Assembly (NCBI RefSeq): GCF_024139115.2 | Contig: NC_085140.1 | Coordinates: 464,879,401 to 464,943,400 of the forward strand | Length of the DNA stretch: 64,000 bases | Direction of reading: 5' to 3' | Origin: Armigeres subalbatus | Taxonomy: Eukaryota > Arthropoda > Insecta > Diptera > Culicidae | In this document: positions 31,863 through 42,900 of the stretch, in pieces | Numbering within the stretch: the first letter of the stretch is position 1 | Layout of the letters: every line of letters starts with the position of its first letter | Translations under genes and position numbers: made by a program | Notes under the pieces: generated by a model | Database searches by the model: none | The model's input: the letters and a program-made list of their open reading frames with translations, nothing else | What the model was told of the DNA's origin: nothing

Positions 31863-32454
31863 TATATAACACTATGGTCCAATGCACCGAGTTCATCATT
31901 GCCGTTTGAGCGGTGCGCTGTTTACTAAGAATGAATACTTTTTCATTCATCGAGTTCATGCAAGTGTTCCCCATAAAAAATTTGACAGCTCCGAAATTTT
32001 GCGATCACCCGACGAAATCGGGTGACAACCAAATCGACCTATTTTCATACCGACGAAGTCGAATGTCGTAGACTACTTATTTTCGTCGCCAGATTTGTTG
32101 AACAATTTAATTGTTGCCGATTTCATCGGTAAAATAATCGATTGATTGTATATTTGTTGCTTATTTTGATTGCCTGATTAATATGCAGACGAAATCGGGT
32201 CCCTGTGTTTATAAATATAAATTGAAGCAAGTGAGTATTTGATATTTAATTAATTAAATGCGAATTATATGTGAGTTTTTACAGTCCGAAGCACATCCCA
32301 GAACACGTCGGAAGACTAATTCTATGTGATAAACAGTTAATCAAGGTAAGTTTTCCAATTTAGTGAGATTTTAACAGTTGTGTAGATTACTGGATCACAG
32401 AGCAAATTCTATTAAGTTTGGAAATGATTTTTTAGACACTCTAGTAGAATGTGA

Positions 32455-32741
32455 GGGGCCCTCCTTAGCCGTGCGGTAAGATGCGCGGCTACAAAGCAAG
32501 ACCATGCTGAGGGTGGCTGGGTTCGATTCCCGGTGCCGGTCTAGACAATTTTCGGATTGGAAATTGTCTCGACTTCCCTGGGCATAAAAGTATCATCGTG
32601 TTAGCATCATGATATACGAATGCAGAAATGGTAACTTGGCTTAGAAACCTCGCCGTTAATAACTGTGGAAGTGCTGAATGAACACAAAGCTGCGAGGCGG
32701 CAATGTCCCAGTGGGGGATGTAATGCCAATGAAGAAGAAGA
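32455..32741 (+). mobile_element. tRNA-derived SINE, Feilai type, copy 1
   Basis: The tRNA-like head has a box A (TAGCCGTGCGGTAAG) and a strong box B (GGTTCGATTCCCGG) for RNA polymerase III. The body (GACAATTTTCGGATTGG, GAGGCGGCAATGTCCCAG) and the GAA-repeat tail follow. AGTAGAATGTGA is duplicated at 32443-32454 and 32742-32753, as in LINE-mediated retroposition. The other copy is at 53183-53469. Confidence 0.93.
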
Positions 32742-33374
32742 AGTAGAATGTGACTATTTCAGCTTAATCCGGTAACTTAAGTAGACTGACTTTCTTTGTT
32801 TTAATAAAAATACATGGAGAGAAAAATCCGGAGGAAAATTTTCCCCTGGTTTGAGGCTGCAGATGATCAGTCACAGTTTAGAACTGAAAAGTATGACAAT
32901 TTTCCCTGTAACGGGATGTTGGGATGTTTGATTATCCGTACCATCATTTCGTGCATCTCATTCTAGAAAAAACATCCAACTATCTGAAAAGTGAATACTA
33001 AAGATTATTTTCCAAATTGTCACAAAATAGAATGAAGATTCAGTTCATAAAGGTAGCATCATACATATTAGTAAAATTTTCCGTCGGTCTTTGATCTCAT
33101 GTATTTTAAACGTGGTTATATGGTTGGTATTCTGTGCTGTCAATCAAATTGATACATGGGGGCGTACTAAATTCTCGAGGTGTTAAACTATCTTAGGCCA
33201 GACTGAGAACCGAACAGTAATCACTTTCTTGAAAGATTCAGTATTTTCTTTCTCTTGCAGAATTATGCAGTTTGAGACGATTCCAAAGGATAACAAAGTG
33301 TTTGTGCACCAGGCCCTGTTCCCACCAATATCTACAGAAGTATGGGCATTCCTCAAATAATCGCCCATGCCACC

Positions 33375-33800
33375 CGATTAAACACCCTATTTGATCGGAT
33401 TGGATTGTTTTGCACACCGATCAATCTATAGATTTAGTCAGATCCACTCAATGGTAACATTTAATAAACCGATTTAACACCCTGTTTGGTCTGATTTCAT
33501 TATTTTGCTTATCAATTAATCAATAGATTTAGTCTAAACTGCTTCCTAATAAAATTCAATGAATCGATTAAACGCCCTACTTCGTCTAATTTTATTATTT
33601 TACCCATCGATCAATCTGTAGATTTAGTCTAATCTGCTACATAATGAAATTTAATAAATCGATTAAACATCCTATCAATATCAATCAACATCAACATCAT
33701 ATCAACATCAATATTTTCCACACCGATCAATCTATAGATTAGATCTGATTTGCTCAATAATAATTTTTAATAACTAGATTAATCATTCTATTTCCTCTGG
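33375..33800 (+). repeat. 95-bp tandem repeat inside the 2.2-kb element
   Basis: CGATTAAACACCCTA-like starts occur at 33375, 33470, 33565 and 33660, exactly 95 bases apart, each followed by CGATCAATCTATAGATTTAGT. The last unit carries an expansion of ATCAACATC. Confidence 0.88.
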
Positions 33801-34101
33801 TTTCATCACACACCATTCAATACGAAATTGACCTATCATTCATTCGATTTTATCGATGTTGGTCTACCGATTTCGTTTGGCGTCGCGTCGGCTGCCTACC
33901 CTGTAAAAGTCCCATAAGGCTCGGTGAAACAATCTATAAATTCGTCGGGTCCTGCATAGGTCGATCGTACCGACGTGAACCGATTTAGTCGGGGGGAAAG
34001 TCGGGAGGATTTTTTATGGGGTTCATTTTTAGTAAACAGCGCCCGTCTCAAACGTCATTGTGTTCATTCGGTGCATTGGACCATAGGGCATAGAGGCTTA
34101 G

Positions 34102-34266
34102 GGGCCTTTCTAAAATTACGTAACGCTGTAGGAGGAGGGAGGGGATCAGGCCGAGCGTTACGATTCATACAAAAAAAATAAACCTTCTAGACAAAAAGTG
34201 TTACGAGGGGGAGGGTGGGGGTCTAAAATTATCAAATTTAGCGTTACGTTATTTGTGAAAGAACCC
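34102..34266. mobile_element. Short MITE with ACGTAACGC inverted ends
   Basis: GGGCCTTTCTAAAATTACGT at the left and the inverse of GTTATTTGTGAAAGAACCC at the right form imperfect inverted ends, each running into AACGCT. The interior has purine-rich GGGGGAGGG. No clear target duplication is seen. Confidence 0.6.
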
Positions 34267-34299
34267 ATTATATAAACGTGATGAGCTTATTTGTAAATA

Positions 34300-34410
34300 T
34301 AAGAAAATCACGATAATAAAGCTTTAAAAAAACCCATTATATAAAAAGTTCGTTTTCGGAGTGAAATGATAGTCTTTCGGTACAACTTGGTTGTACGAGA
34401 AAGGCAAAAA
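34300..34410 (-). repeat. Inverted fragment of the CCTTTCTCGTAC family
   Basis: On the minus strand it reads GCCTTTCTCGTACAACC, then CGAAAGACTATCATTTCAC, then ACGAACTTTTTATA, matching the left end of 62226 onward. The following 34440-34490 is a diverged piece of the MITE seen at 36421-36610. Confidence 0.65.
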
Positions 34411-34814
34411 ATATGGCAAAGTCAGAAAGATTGAAGTTAGAAAACCTCCGATAATAATAGAGCAAAACCTCACAAAGCCGCTTTTTACCTCATATCAAGG
34501 AAAAATACGGGCGGTGTATAAAAGTAGCACATTGTAGCAGAGCTCAGGACACTGCAAATTTTATTCTTTAGCCAAAGCAGATGCTGATACTTCGTCAACT
34601 GAAACTTAAGACTTGGCGAACGTTTTGAAAAAAAGTTTTTCGAACGCTTTTCAAACTGAATAGAACACTTTCTCAGACTTTTCGACAAGTCTTATTATTT
34701 ATTGTTCTCAAATTGAGGTCATGTTTTACGACTAAATGTTAGTAAAAACTTTATTTTCTAATGATAATTTTTTAAAGAAAATTCAAATTTTCACCAATTT
34801 TTGCTAATTTATCT

Positions 34815-34998
34815 CTCGCGCTTAGTTTCATAGGGGCGTAACTGTATTGATCGATGATTGATAAAGGATGATTGTATCTTGCACCAGAATCAATAATCAC
34901 AGTTGTAGCTTTTGAAACAATTGAGCTATTAACAAAATATAAAATCGATTAAGAGAAATCGATCAATACAGTTACGCCCCTATGAAACTAAGCGCGAG
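34815..34998. mobile_element. MITE with 40-base perfect inverted ends
   Basis: CTCGCGCTTAGTTTCATAGG begins a perfect inverted repeat of about 40 bases at both ends. TCT flanks both sides (34812-34814, 34999-35001), a possible 3-bp duplication. 184 bp. The perfect arms suggest recent activity or a strong hairpin. Confidence 0.82.
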
Positions 34999-35001
34999 TC
35001 T

Positions 35002-35704
35002 GTATTTCAGATTGATTTTATTTTATAATATTTCTTTAGTGTCAAGTCTTTTGTTGAGCTAGATAGTTTATTAAGAGTTATTTAGTTATTTAGAGTGATG
35101 CAGGCATAATAGAGGTGAAATTAAGGGGTGCTAATTTTGCCCCGGGTGACAATCATACCCCGCCCCCCTTTGTGAGAAAATTCTCGATGATGTAAACAAT
35201 GTGCATTGTAGAAAATATCATTGGCAATTTAATAGCTAAGAGAATGAAGTAACACGTATTATTGAAAACTATTCGTGAAAACTATTCGAGATTTTTTATA
35301 CTTACAGCAAAATTAGGAATACCGGAAATACCGGTATTTTTCCTAATACTGGTAATTTCGGTACTCAAAATTGGCCGGTAATACCGGTACTACCGGTTAG
35401 ACCTCCCTAATCGTCTTCAGTGATGGATACTTGAATCGTTTACTAGGTGGATTATTCTTCCTTTTTCGGCAGTCAAAACACACGTCATTATTATCAAATT
35501 TATTGATTACTTTATAACATCAATAGGCAAATTTACGCAAAACAGAAACTTCATATGTTTATTTTCGGTATAAAATTAAATGCAATAATACTTTGGAACC
35601 TGTAATTAGCCTGTTCTGTTGATTCGTTTACTTTTCTCATAGAGCTGGTAATATTCTGCAGAATAACCTGAAAAGAAAATGTCTAGATTATTAAATAATT
35701 AATT
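35002..35704. other. No gene seen
   Basis: AT-rich, with a patch of ACCGGTA/TACCGGT motifs at 35320-35400 and a fragment TTTTGCCCCGGGTGACA near 35140. Nothing coding is evident. Confidence 0.4.
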
Positions 35705-35938
35705 AAAACCCTGATTGACCCACGTAGCGGTGTTTGTGCCTTTCTCGTACATCAGATATACTAATTTTTTTAAACTTTATTGATGTGTTTTTTTTAATTC
35801 TAGGATTAAGTTCAACACAGCATAAACAAATTTGGTGAGAATTTCTTGGCGTGTTTTTGCCTTTCTCGTACAACAAAGTTGTATCGAAAGGCTATCATTC
35901 CACTCTGAAAACGTACTTTTTACAGGAACATCTGATAG

Positions 35939-36280
35939 TGGTCGGATGTGGCCATTTTTCCAGCACTTTCACACAAACTTGTGAACACTTTTGAACTACT
36001 GTTCATTCCAACGTCTATCTCGAAACTGAATCCTTACAAGATTCGCTCAGCCGGAGCTGTACTTCAATCTCAATTTTAGATTTGAGATATTTCTCCCAAT
36101 GCGAGCTATGAAACATTTCAGCGGAGAGTCTCTCTCACTCTCAAAACTAATGTACGAGCCAATCAGAAGTTTCGTTAAACTTTATATCGCTTGCTAAAAA
36201 CACACTGTATGGTAATGATTATTTTAAGCTTAATGTTTACCCTCTTTCAAATTTCTGACTATATACTTTGAATACCTACA
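35939..36280. mobile_element. Solo LTR, 342 bp
   Basis: It begins TGGTCGG, ends CCTACA and is flanked by ATAG on both sides (35935-35938, 36281-36284). The empty site CTGATAGTAAAG is present at 62290-62301. TG..CA ends with a 4-bp duplication indicate an LTR left by recombination between two LTRs. Its parent element is not in the window. Confidence 0.8.
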
Positions 36281-36420
36281 ATAGTAAAGTTTATTATACC
36301 ATTCGACTCAGTTTGAGGTGATGTCTGTGTGTGTATGTATGTGTAACCTGTATGTCTGTGTGTCCTGTGTGTCTGTATGGTCACTTTTTCAACCTCAAAA
36401 ACTCACACGATTTTCATGTA

Positions 36421-36610
36421 GGGGGAATGACGGCTTTGGCAGGATTTGTTCTATTATTGTCAGGGGGTTTTCTATGACTGATTATGCTCAAGTTTGGACT
36501 AAACATTCTTTGCATATCAAAGAATATTGTGGCCAAATTTCATAAAATTCGGTCGACAAAAACCCCCTTGCCAATAATAGAACAAAACCTGCCAAAGCCG
36601 TCTTTTCCCC
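36421..36610. mobile_element. MITE with GGGGGAATGACGGC ends, TA target
   Basis: Inverted ends of about 45 bases share ACGGCTTTGGCAGG and TTGTTCTATTATTG. TA is duplicated (36419-36420, 36611-36612), and the empty site CATGTACTTCGACTT is at 62424-62438. Confidence 0.88.
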
Positions 36611-36770
36611 TACTTAGACTTAACTGATTTTATCGCAACAAGTTGCATTTCGCAGAGCCACTCTTCTTATTACATGCTATTTAATTTGATCAAGATTGAT
36701 CAATGCGTTCGCAGCTGACAAGGAAAATGGTTTAGGCAGTTTTCCATTTTTTCCATATAATCGGGACTAC

Positions 36771-37284
36771 GAGCATTGAGCAGCTACCATGGGTTTCATT
36801 TATGCTTCAACATGTTGTTTGTTTTGGGTGGTGTGTGGTATGATGGGCGGTGTGGAGTTATGGTGTAGTTTGGGTGATTTCAAGGGCAAATTTGAATATA
36901 ACTTTCGTTTTATACATCTTCTTACTTCCATATTATATTATGTAGGTATACGGTTTTGTTTGTCCTCTATTTATGTTTAGGATTCGTTCAAAATTGTCGA
37001 AGTCGAAATCCGAAGTCGTACAAAAATGGCATCGGGGCCAATCTTAATGTATTTGACGTCATATTTAAATCGGAAAAAAAAATCGTCGAAAAAAATCACA
37101 AAAATAAGAAACAAGCCAAATTCCTTTTCAATACTTTGTTTTTGATCGGATGGATATAGGAGCAATGGAATGAAGTGCCGAACCGTTCTCCTATATTGGA
37201 TTTATCATTTATGAAAACTCATATGTGAATATGTACGTTATGTGGAAGATATTGATTTGGAAAATGTATTGGAGGTAACCACTT
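36771..37284. other. No gene seen
   Basis: AT-rich sequence with short unconvincing frames (36789-36980, 36956-37159) and a run of A's at 37070-37100. Confidence 0.4.
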
Positions 37285-37359
37285 TCCCTTCGATGGGACT
37301 CGAACCCTTGACCCTACAGTGCGCTAGACTGGCGCTTTAACCAACTAAGCTACGAAGGA
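37285..37359 (-). tRNA. tRNA-like sequence, anticodon AGC (Ala) if real; probably a pseudogene or SINE-related
   Basis: On the minus strand 75 bases fold as a tRNA. The acceptor TCCTTCG pairs with CGAAGGG (one G-U) before discriminator A, then TA and a D-arm GCTT...AAGC. The anticodon stem CAGT/ACTG closes a 7-base loop CTAGCGC, giving AGC after T33. The T-arm has TTCGAGT. There is one mismatch at the outer anticodon pair and one in the T stem, and internal box B GGTTCGAGTCC is good. The first acceptor base T is atypical for tRNA-Ala, so a tRNA pseudogene or SINE head is likely. Confidence 0.5.
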
Positions 37360-37576
37360 CCTCCGCACTATGGGGCGGCTCCATACAAAGTGGCGGCCAA
37401 AAATATTTTTTTGGTTTTTCCGCATTATTTTATAGTATTCTAGTAAGATTAGCATATAATTAATCAGTTTAGCTCGAACAAGCAAGCGTGACGGTCGTTT
37501 AGTTACCTACGAGTGCTTTTAGAGCTGTTTATTTCGTTGGAAAAAATCGAGTTATTGCCTTGATATTTGGTGGACT

Positions 37577-38468
37577 GGTTCTCAGTGCGGTTTAGGCCCA
37601 TACCAAATCGTGAGCCGATCCGACCACAGATTCCGGAGATACGGTGGTGTTTCGTTTCTCATCGGCCATCCAGGCCGGTTCTTACCCTCGCAGAGAGGCG
37701 AAATTTAACCGTGGCTGTACCCTCCCCGTGCGGTGGGGAGGTCCCGGAAAACTTTCGAGTGCGCGAAGGGGATCGTCAAGAAGGGCTGGACAGTGCGTCC
37801 CGTCCAGCTAGTGTGACTATAAGGTGGTAAAAAAAGGGGTGAAGTTCGGGTGTTTTAGCCTTTTCACCCACAAGTGCAGACGCACCGAAAAGTTTTGATT
37901 TTCGATACACTTTAATTGCTTCTAAAGTGCACTCCCGGCGGGAAGGCACACACGCGACCTCGTGTGAACTCGTGTTGTTGTGTTGCTTTTTTCTGCCCAG
38001 TGACGCGGTTTGCAGCCGCTGGGCCGGGAAAGAAGCAGTGGAGGCGCACAGTGGTCTTCCTCGTGTGGTCAGGTGGAGACGCACGGTGGTGGAGACGCAT
38101 AGTCGTTGCTTCGGGTGTAAGCGTTAAGGGTGAAAACCACCCCATCGGTGCGCGGTGGAGACGCACAGTCGCTAGTGCGGCTCACTAGTGACTTGCGCGA
38201 AGGGAGTGTTACGAACCATCTAGTAAGCCTGGTCGTCATAGTAACTTGCGCGGTGGTAGTGTGACGAACATTTCTGCTGGAGGCGTAGTGACTTCAACGA
38301 TAGGAGTGATTTAACGTTTTTCAAAAGGCCGGCGAACCCAAACAGTGACTTGGGTGGCGGTAGTGAGACTAACTTCTAACCGAACAAACCGCGAGTGTTT
38401 TTCTCGATTTTTTTCACGAAACGAATCCCGCCCGTGCCGGTTGGCGGTGCGCGCGCGGGACCTCGGAG
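37577..38468 (+). promoter_or_regulatory. 5' UTR of the I-clade element, with internal repeats
   Basis: GGTGGAGACGCAC-like units recur four or five times at 38038-38167, and AGTGACTTGCGCGAAGGGAG-like units about four times at 38190-38370. Internal promoters of non-LTR elements lie in such UTRs. No TATA box is seen. Confidence 0.6.
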
Positions 38469-39890
38469 ATGGCCACGAGCCTCTCCTTCGGCCTAGGGGA
38501 CCCAGGGGGCCCCAATAATGGCACAGTAAACAACCGCCAAGACGGCCAGTTTACCGGTCGTAGGCTACCATCTTGGTTGGACCCGATGGACACATCCGGC
38601 CCACTGCAAAACCTTCGGTTGCAAGGAGTAAACAAGCCACTGCGAATCCGTTCCTGATCCGCCACTCCGTTGAGGCCTTCCTCGGAGGAACCATCGACGG
38701 CGCATCGAAGGAGAACCGTGGCGCCTCTTACGTCCTGAAAGTGCGCAGCAAGGCTCAATTTGATCGGCTACTACAAATGAGCAAACTCAGTGACGAAACC
38801 CCGGTATCCGTAATCGAGCACCCGCACCTGAACACCGTCCGATGTGTCGTCTCATGCATCGACGCGATCGATCTCCCGGACGAATACATCCTTCGTGAAC
38901 TCCAAGACCAGGGCGTCAAGGAGATTCACAGGATTAAACGGCGAAACCCCGAAGGTAAGTTGGAGAACACTCCAACGATTGTGCTTACCATTACAGGCAC
39001 AGTGATCCCCCAGCACGTCCATTTCGGATGGACCCGATGCCACACGGAATTATTATCCGAATCCGATGCGGTGCTATCAGTGCTGGGACTTTGGGCACAC
39101 GGCAAAGAGGTGCCCCAGCGTGGAGCAAATCTGTGGCAACTGCTCTAAGCACCACCCGATAGATGCAGCCATGGCTACTGACGACGACGCAAGACCCAAC
39201 CGTCCACCATGCAAGGAACAGCAGTTTTGCAAATTCTGCAAGAACAGCTCACACCCTACGTCGAGCCAGAAATGCCCAGTTTACCTCAAGGAGGTCGAGG
39301 TAAATCGCTTGAAGGTCGACCAAGGCATACCGTACCCGCAAGCCCGCAGGGAGATCGAACTGCGTTGCGCTTCCGGCCAAACGGGATCATTTGCCAAGGT
39401 CACAGGCCCCAGCACAATCAGTCAAAGCAAGGACCAGGAGATCGCAGACCTGCGGAAAATGGTCAAGGACCTGCAAGCTGCCAAGAACAACCAGACATCG
39501 GCAGTTGGCAACCGCATGGAGGCCATCAAACAAAATGGCACGATTGAAGACCTGATTCGCAAAGTGTCGGAGCTGACGCAAACCATTGGTAAGCTGCAAG
39601 CTAACCTCGATGTGAAGGACAAGGTCATCGAGAAGCTGCGCACCATGGTCCAAAACAGCTACGGCAAGGACACCAGAAAGACCAAGCAAACCAGCAAAAC
39701 AAGCTCAAGCAAGGCGAACGCGACAACCACTCCAAACATTTACGATATCTTCAGTGATAGCGAAGAAATGGAAGTCGCACCAACACAAACTCCCAAGAGC
39801 GATCGTGTTCCGAGAGACTCCAGTGAGAGCGGTAGCTCCTCAACCAGAGCTCCACGGACAAAGCGTGTGACAAGTAGATTAGCCAAGTAA
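38469..39890 (+). pseudogene. ORF1 (nucleic-acid-binding protein) of the I-clade element
   Basis: The start ATG at 38469 gives MATSLSFGLGDPGG. Reading passes to a second frame near 38580-38650 and returns near 39030-39065, so two frameshifts break it. The middle part (FLIRHSVEAFLGG, SYVLKVRSKAQFDRLL, SVIEHPHLNTVRC) is the RRM-like or esterase-free core usual in I-type ORF1. Three zinc knuckles follow: CYQCWDFGHTAKRC, a CGNC-start motif and CKFCKNSSHPTSSQKC. A helical segment (39430-39640, IADLRKMVKDLQAAK, ELTQTIGKLQANL) may form a coiled coil, and a lysine/serine-rich tail closes the protein. Confidence 0.8.
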
Positions 39891-39909
39891 GTAGTTTAAT
39901 AGGCTCTGT

Positions 39910-42900
39910 TTGCCTCTATTGGATCTAAAAGTTTTTCGCCTACCCCAACCCTCTCCCACCCTTTTCAATCCCTACTTTAATATAAAAACCTCCCACAATG
40001 ATGTGCAAGCCGAGCCTCCCAGACGAGTACCAGTTACTCAAACTACACCAACTACTACCCTACCACCACACGACTACAACACGACCAACAGCCAAGCCAT
40101 ACGAAACACCCAAACAGCAGACGGGCATCCGAGTAGCCGGGGCCCCGCCAGTGCGGACGCTACACCCCTACCGGAACTGGCGGACAACCTCCGGCGCTCG
40201 GACGCTGACCCTGCCAGCCTAGACCAACCAAGCTCAGCGAGGGATGCAAGCGAACAGCAGACAACATATTTGGGTCGCAACACTCTGCCCCAACGGACAA
40301 CGTGGGATTCAAGCAAAATCAAGCGCAAAGCCCAAGTGCCGCTACAGCGGACGAAGTGCAAGCATTTCCCCCAATGGGAGCCGACATTACCACCGCCGAA
40401 CTCTACGACGAGCTGCATCGGAAAAGATACGGCCCCTACGCCGTTATCCTGCCCGGACCCTCACACGTGAGTACCGCCACCACAACCAACCACGGCGAGG
40501 GACCTGCCTCCGGAAGAGCTCTGGGGGGGAGCACATCTCCGCCACAATCCTGGTTCATCACCACCTTTTTTCCGTCGCCTCCCCAATCTCTGCCGGTTGT
40601 GGGTTCCGGACCTGCAGCCCCAGAAAGTGCCGCCACAGCGGACCAAATGCAAACCTTTCCCCCACTGGGAGCCGGCATTACCACCTCCGAATTCTACTAC
40701 GAGCTGCATCGGAAAAGATACGGCCCCAACGCCGTTAACCTGCCCGGACCCTCACACGAGAGCACCGTCACTACAACCAATTACGGCGAGGGACCCGCCT
40801 TTGGAAGAGCTCTGGGGGGGAGCACACCGCCATCACAATCCTGGTCCAACACCACCTTTTTTCCGTCGCCTCCCCCATCTCTGCCGGTTGTGGGTTCCGG
40901 ACCTGCAACCCCAGGAATAACCCTAGCACTCCAGTAGAACATCAATGGATTCCACAACAACTTGTGCGACCTGGAGCTGCTGGTGTCGAGTTCGAACCCG
41001 GTAGCCATAGCGTTACAGGAGATCCATCGAACCACACCCGCTGTTATGAACCGATCACTGGGAAGCAGGTATAAGTGGTTCACCAAAGTGGAAAACAACG
41101 TGTACCGATCTGCCGCAGTAGGAGTACTCCAGGAAATCCCCGCCACGGAAATCCTCATCGATGCCGACTTCCCCATTGTCGCTGTGAGGATCGAAAGGCC
41201 AACCCCGATAACCATCGTGTCGATCTACATCCCCAGCGGCAAGTTCCCGAACCTAAAGAACAAACTGGTGAATACGCTCGAAAGCCTCCCCTCCCCCTCA
41301 ATCATCCTCGGGGACATCAACGGCCACCACCAGTCTTGGGGAAGTCGCACCAGCAACGCCAGAGGCAATGTCATCTTTGACGTCGCCACCGACGCCGGAT
41401 TCGCAATCTTAAATGACGGCACTCCCACCTTCCCCCGAGGGTCCGCGGAGTCCGCCGTCGATATCACTATGGCCTCGAGCGGCGTCATAGGTCGGCTTCT
41501 CTGGTCCACTGATGGGGACCCAAGAGGTAGTGATCACTCGCCCATCCTCGTGGCCCTAAACAGCACTCCAACCAACATCACCCGCCGGCCACGATGGAAA
41601 TATGGAGAAGCGGACTGGGGCAGTTTTCAGCGGGAGATCGAACGCGAGCTGCCCCTACGTCCCGACCAGTCAATTTCCGAAATCTCCAAAATCATCATCC
41701 AAGCGGCAGAAGGTACCATCCCCAGGACTAGTCCCAATCCGGGTCGCAAGGCCGTCCATTGGTGGTGCGATACCACCAAAAAGGCGGTAAAGGCCAGGCG
41801 TAAGGCGCTCCGTGCGCTGAAGAAAGCTAAGGCACGGCTTCCAGCCGACGACCAGCGCCTCATCGACATTCGTTCTAAATACCAAACAGCTCGGAACGAC
41901 TGCCGCCAAACCCTACGCGACTCCAAAGACAAAGCCTGGGTCGAATTTCTGGACGGGATCAATCCGGACCAGTCCTCGACCGAACTCTGGAGGCGAATCA
42001 ACGCGTTCCAAGGTAAGCGACGAGCTAACGGAATTACCCTGAGCATTGACGGAGTTACCCACCGGGACCCGAAGGTCGTAGCTGACGCACTTGCTGATCA
42101 TTTCCACCGTCAATCATCTTTCCTGGAGTACCCTGAAAACTTCCGCAAGAAACACTCAGCTCCCTCAGTGGAAATCGCGTCCTTCCAAGTTCCACCGGAC
42201 AACGGCCACGACATGAACCGGCCTTTCACCATGGCCGAACTGGATTTCGCTCTCAAAAAAGGCAGTGGTAAATCAGCCGGCCCGGATGGTACCGGCTACC
42301 AAATGTATAGGAACCTTCCTCCGTGTGGCAAGACGGCCTTCCTGAAGGCAATTAACCAAGAGTGGACCAACGGCACCTTCCCTGCAGAGTGGAGAACCAG
42401 CTTGGTTGTCCCGATACCAAAAAATCATGGCCCAGCAAACGAAGCAAGCAGCTACCGACCCATCGCTCTCACCAACGTCGGCTCCAAAATTATGGAACGT
42501 ATGGTGAACCGGCGACTGACCCACCATCTGGAAACAACGAGAAAGCTCGATAACCGCAACACGCCTTCAGACCCGGACGCGGCACAGGGACCTACCTCGC
42601 CTCCCTGGGGCAAATACTTGAAGACGCCAGATCCCAAGGTAAGCACGTCGAGCTGGTGTCCCTGGACATATCGCGCGCCTACAACCGCGCGTGGGCCCCC
42701 GGCGTCCTGAAAAATCTGGCACTCTGGGGCGTCTCCGGCAACCTTCTCCATTTCGTTAGGATTTTTTTTGCTGGACCGTTCTTTCCGAGTGCTTCTCGGG
42801 AATTACGCATCCAAAACCATGAAGGAGGAAACCGGGGTCCCCCAGGGCTCGGTCATTGCTGTAACGCTGTTTCTCGTCGCAATGGAGGAAGTTTTCGCCA

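Larger units (their letters stand above)
31875..34083. mobile_element. 2.2-kb element with long inverted ends (TGGTCCAATGCACCGA)
   Basis: The left end and the inverse of the right end share TGGTCCAATGCACCGA and, after small differences, GCGCTGTTTACT, over some 65 bases; both reach CCCCATAAAAAAT. TA flanks both ends. The interior contains ACCGACGAAATCGGT-like motifs, the SINE at 32455-32741 and a 95-bp tandem repeat at 33375-33800. No transposase is recognisable. Confidence 0.7.
35705..36770 (+). repeat. CCTTTCTCGTAC family copy, split by a solo LTR and a MITE
   Basis: Segments 35860-35938, 36281-36420 and 36611-36760 together match the continuous copy at 62228-62570. The two gaps are the solo LTR and the TA-flanked MITE. 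The end at 35707-35750 (CCACGTAGCGGTG, GCCTTTCTCGTAC) resembles the inverse of the right ends at 59760 and 62110. Confidence 0.82.
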
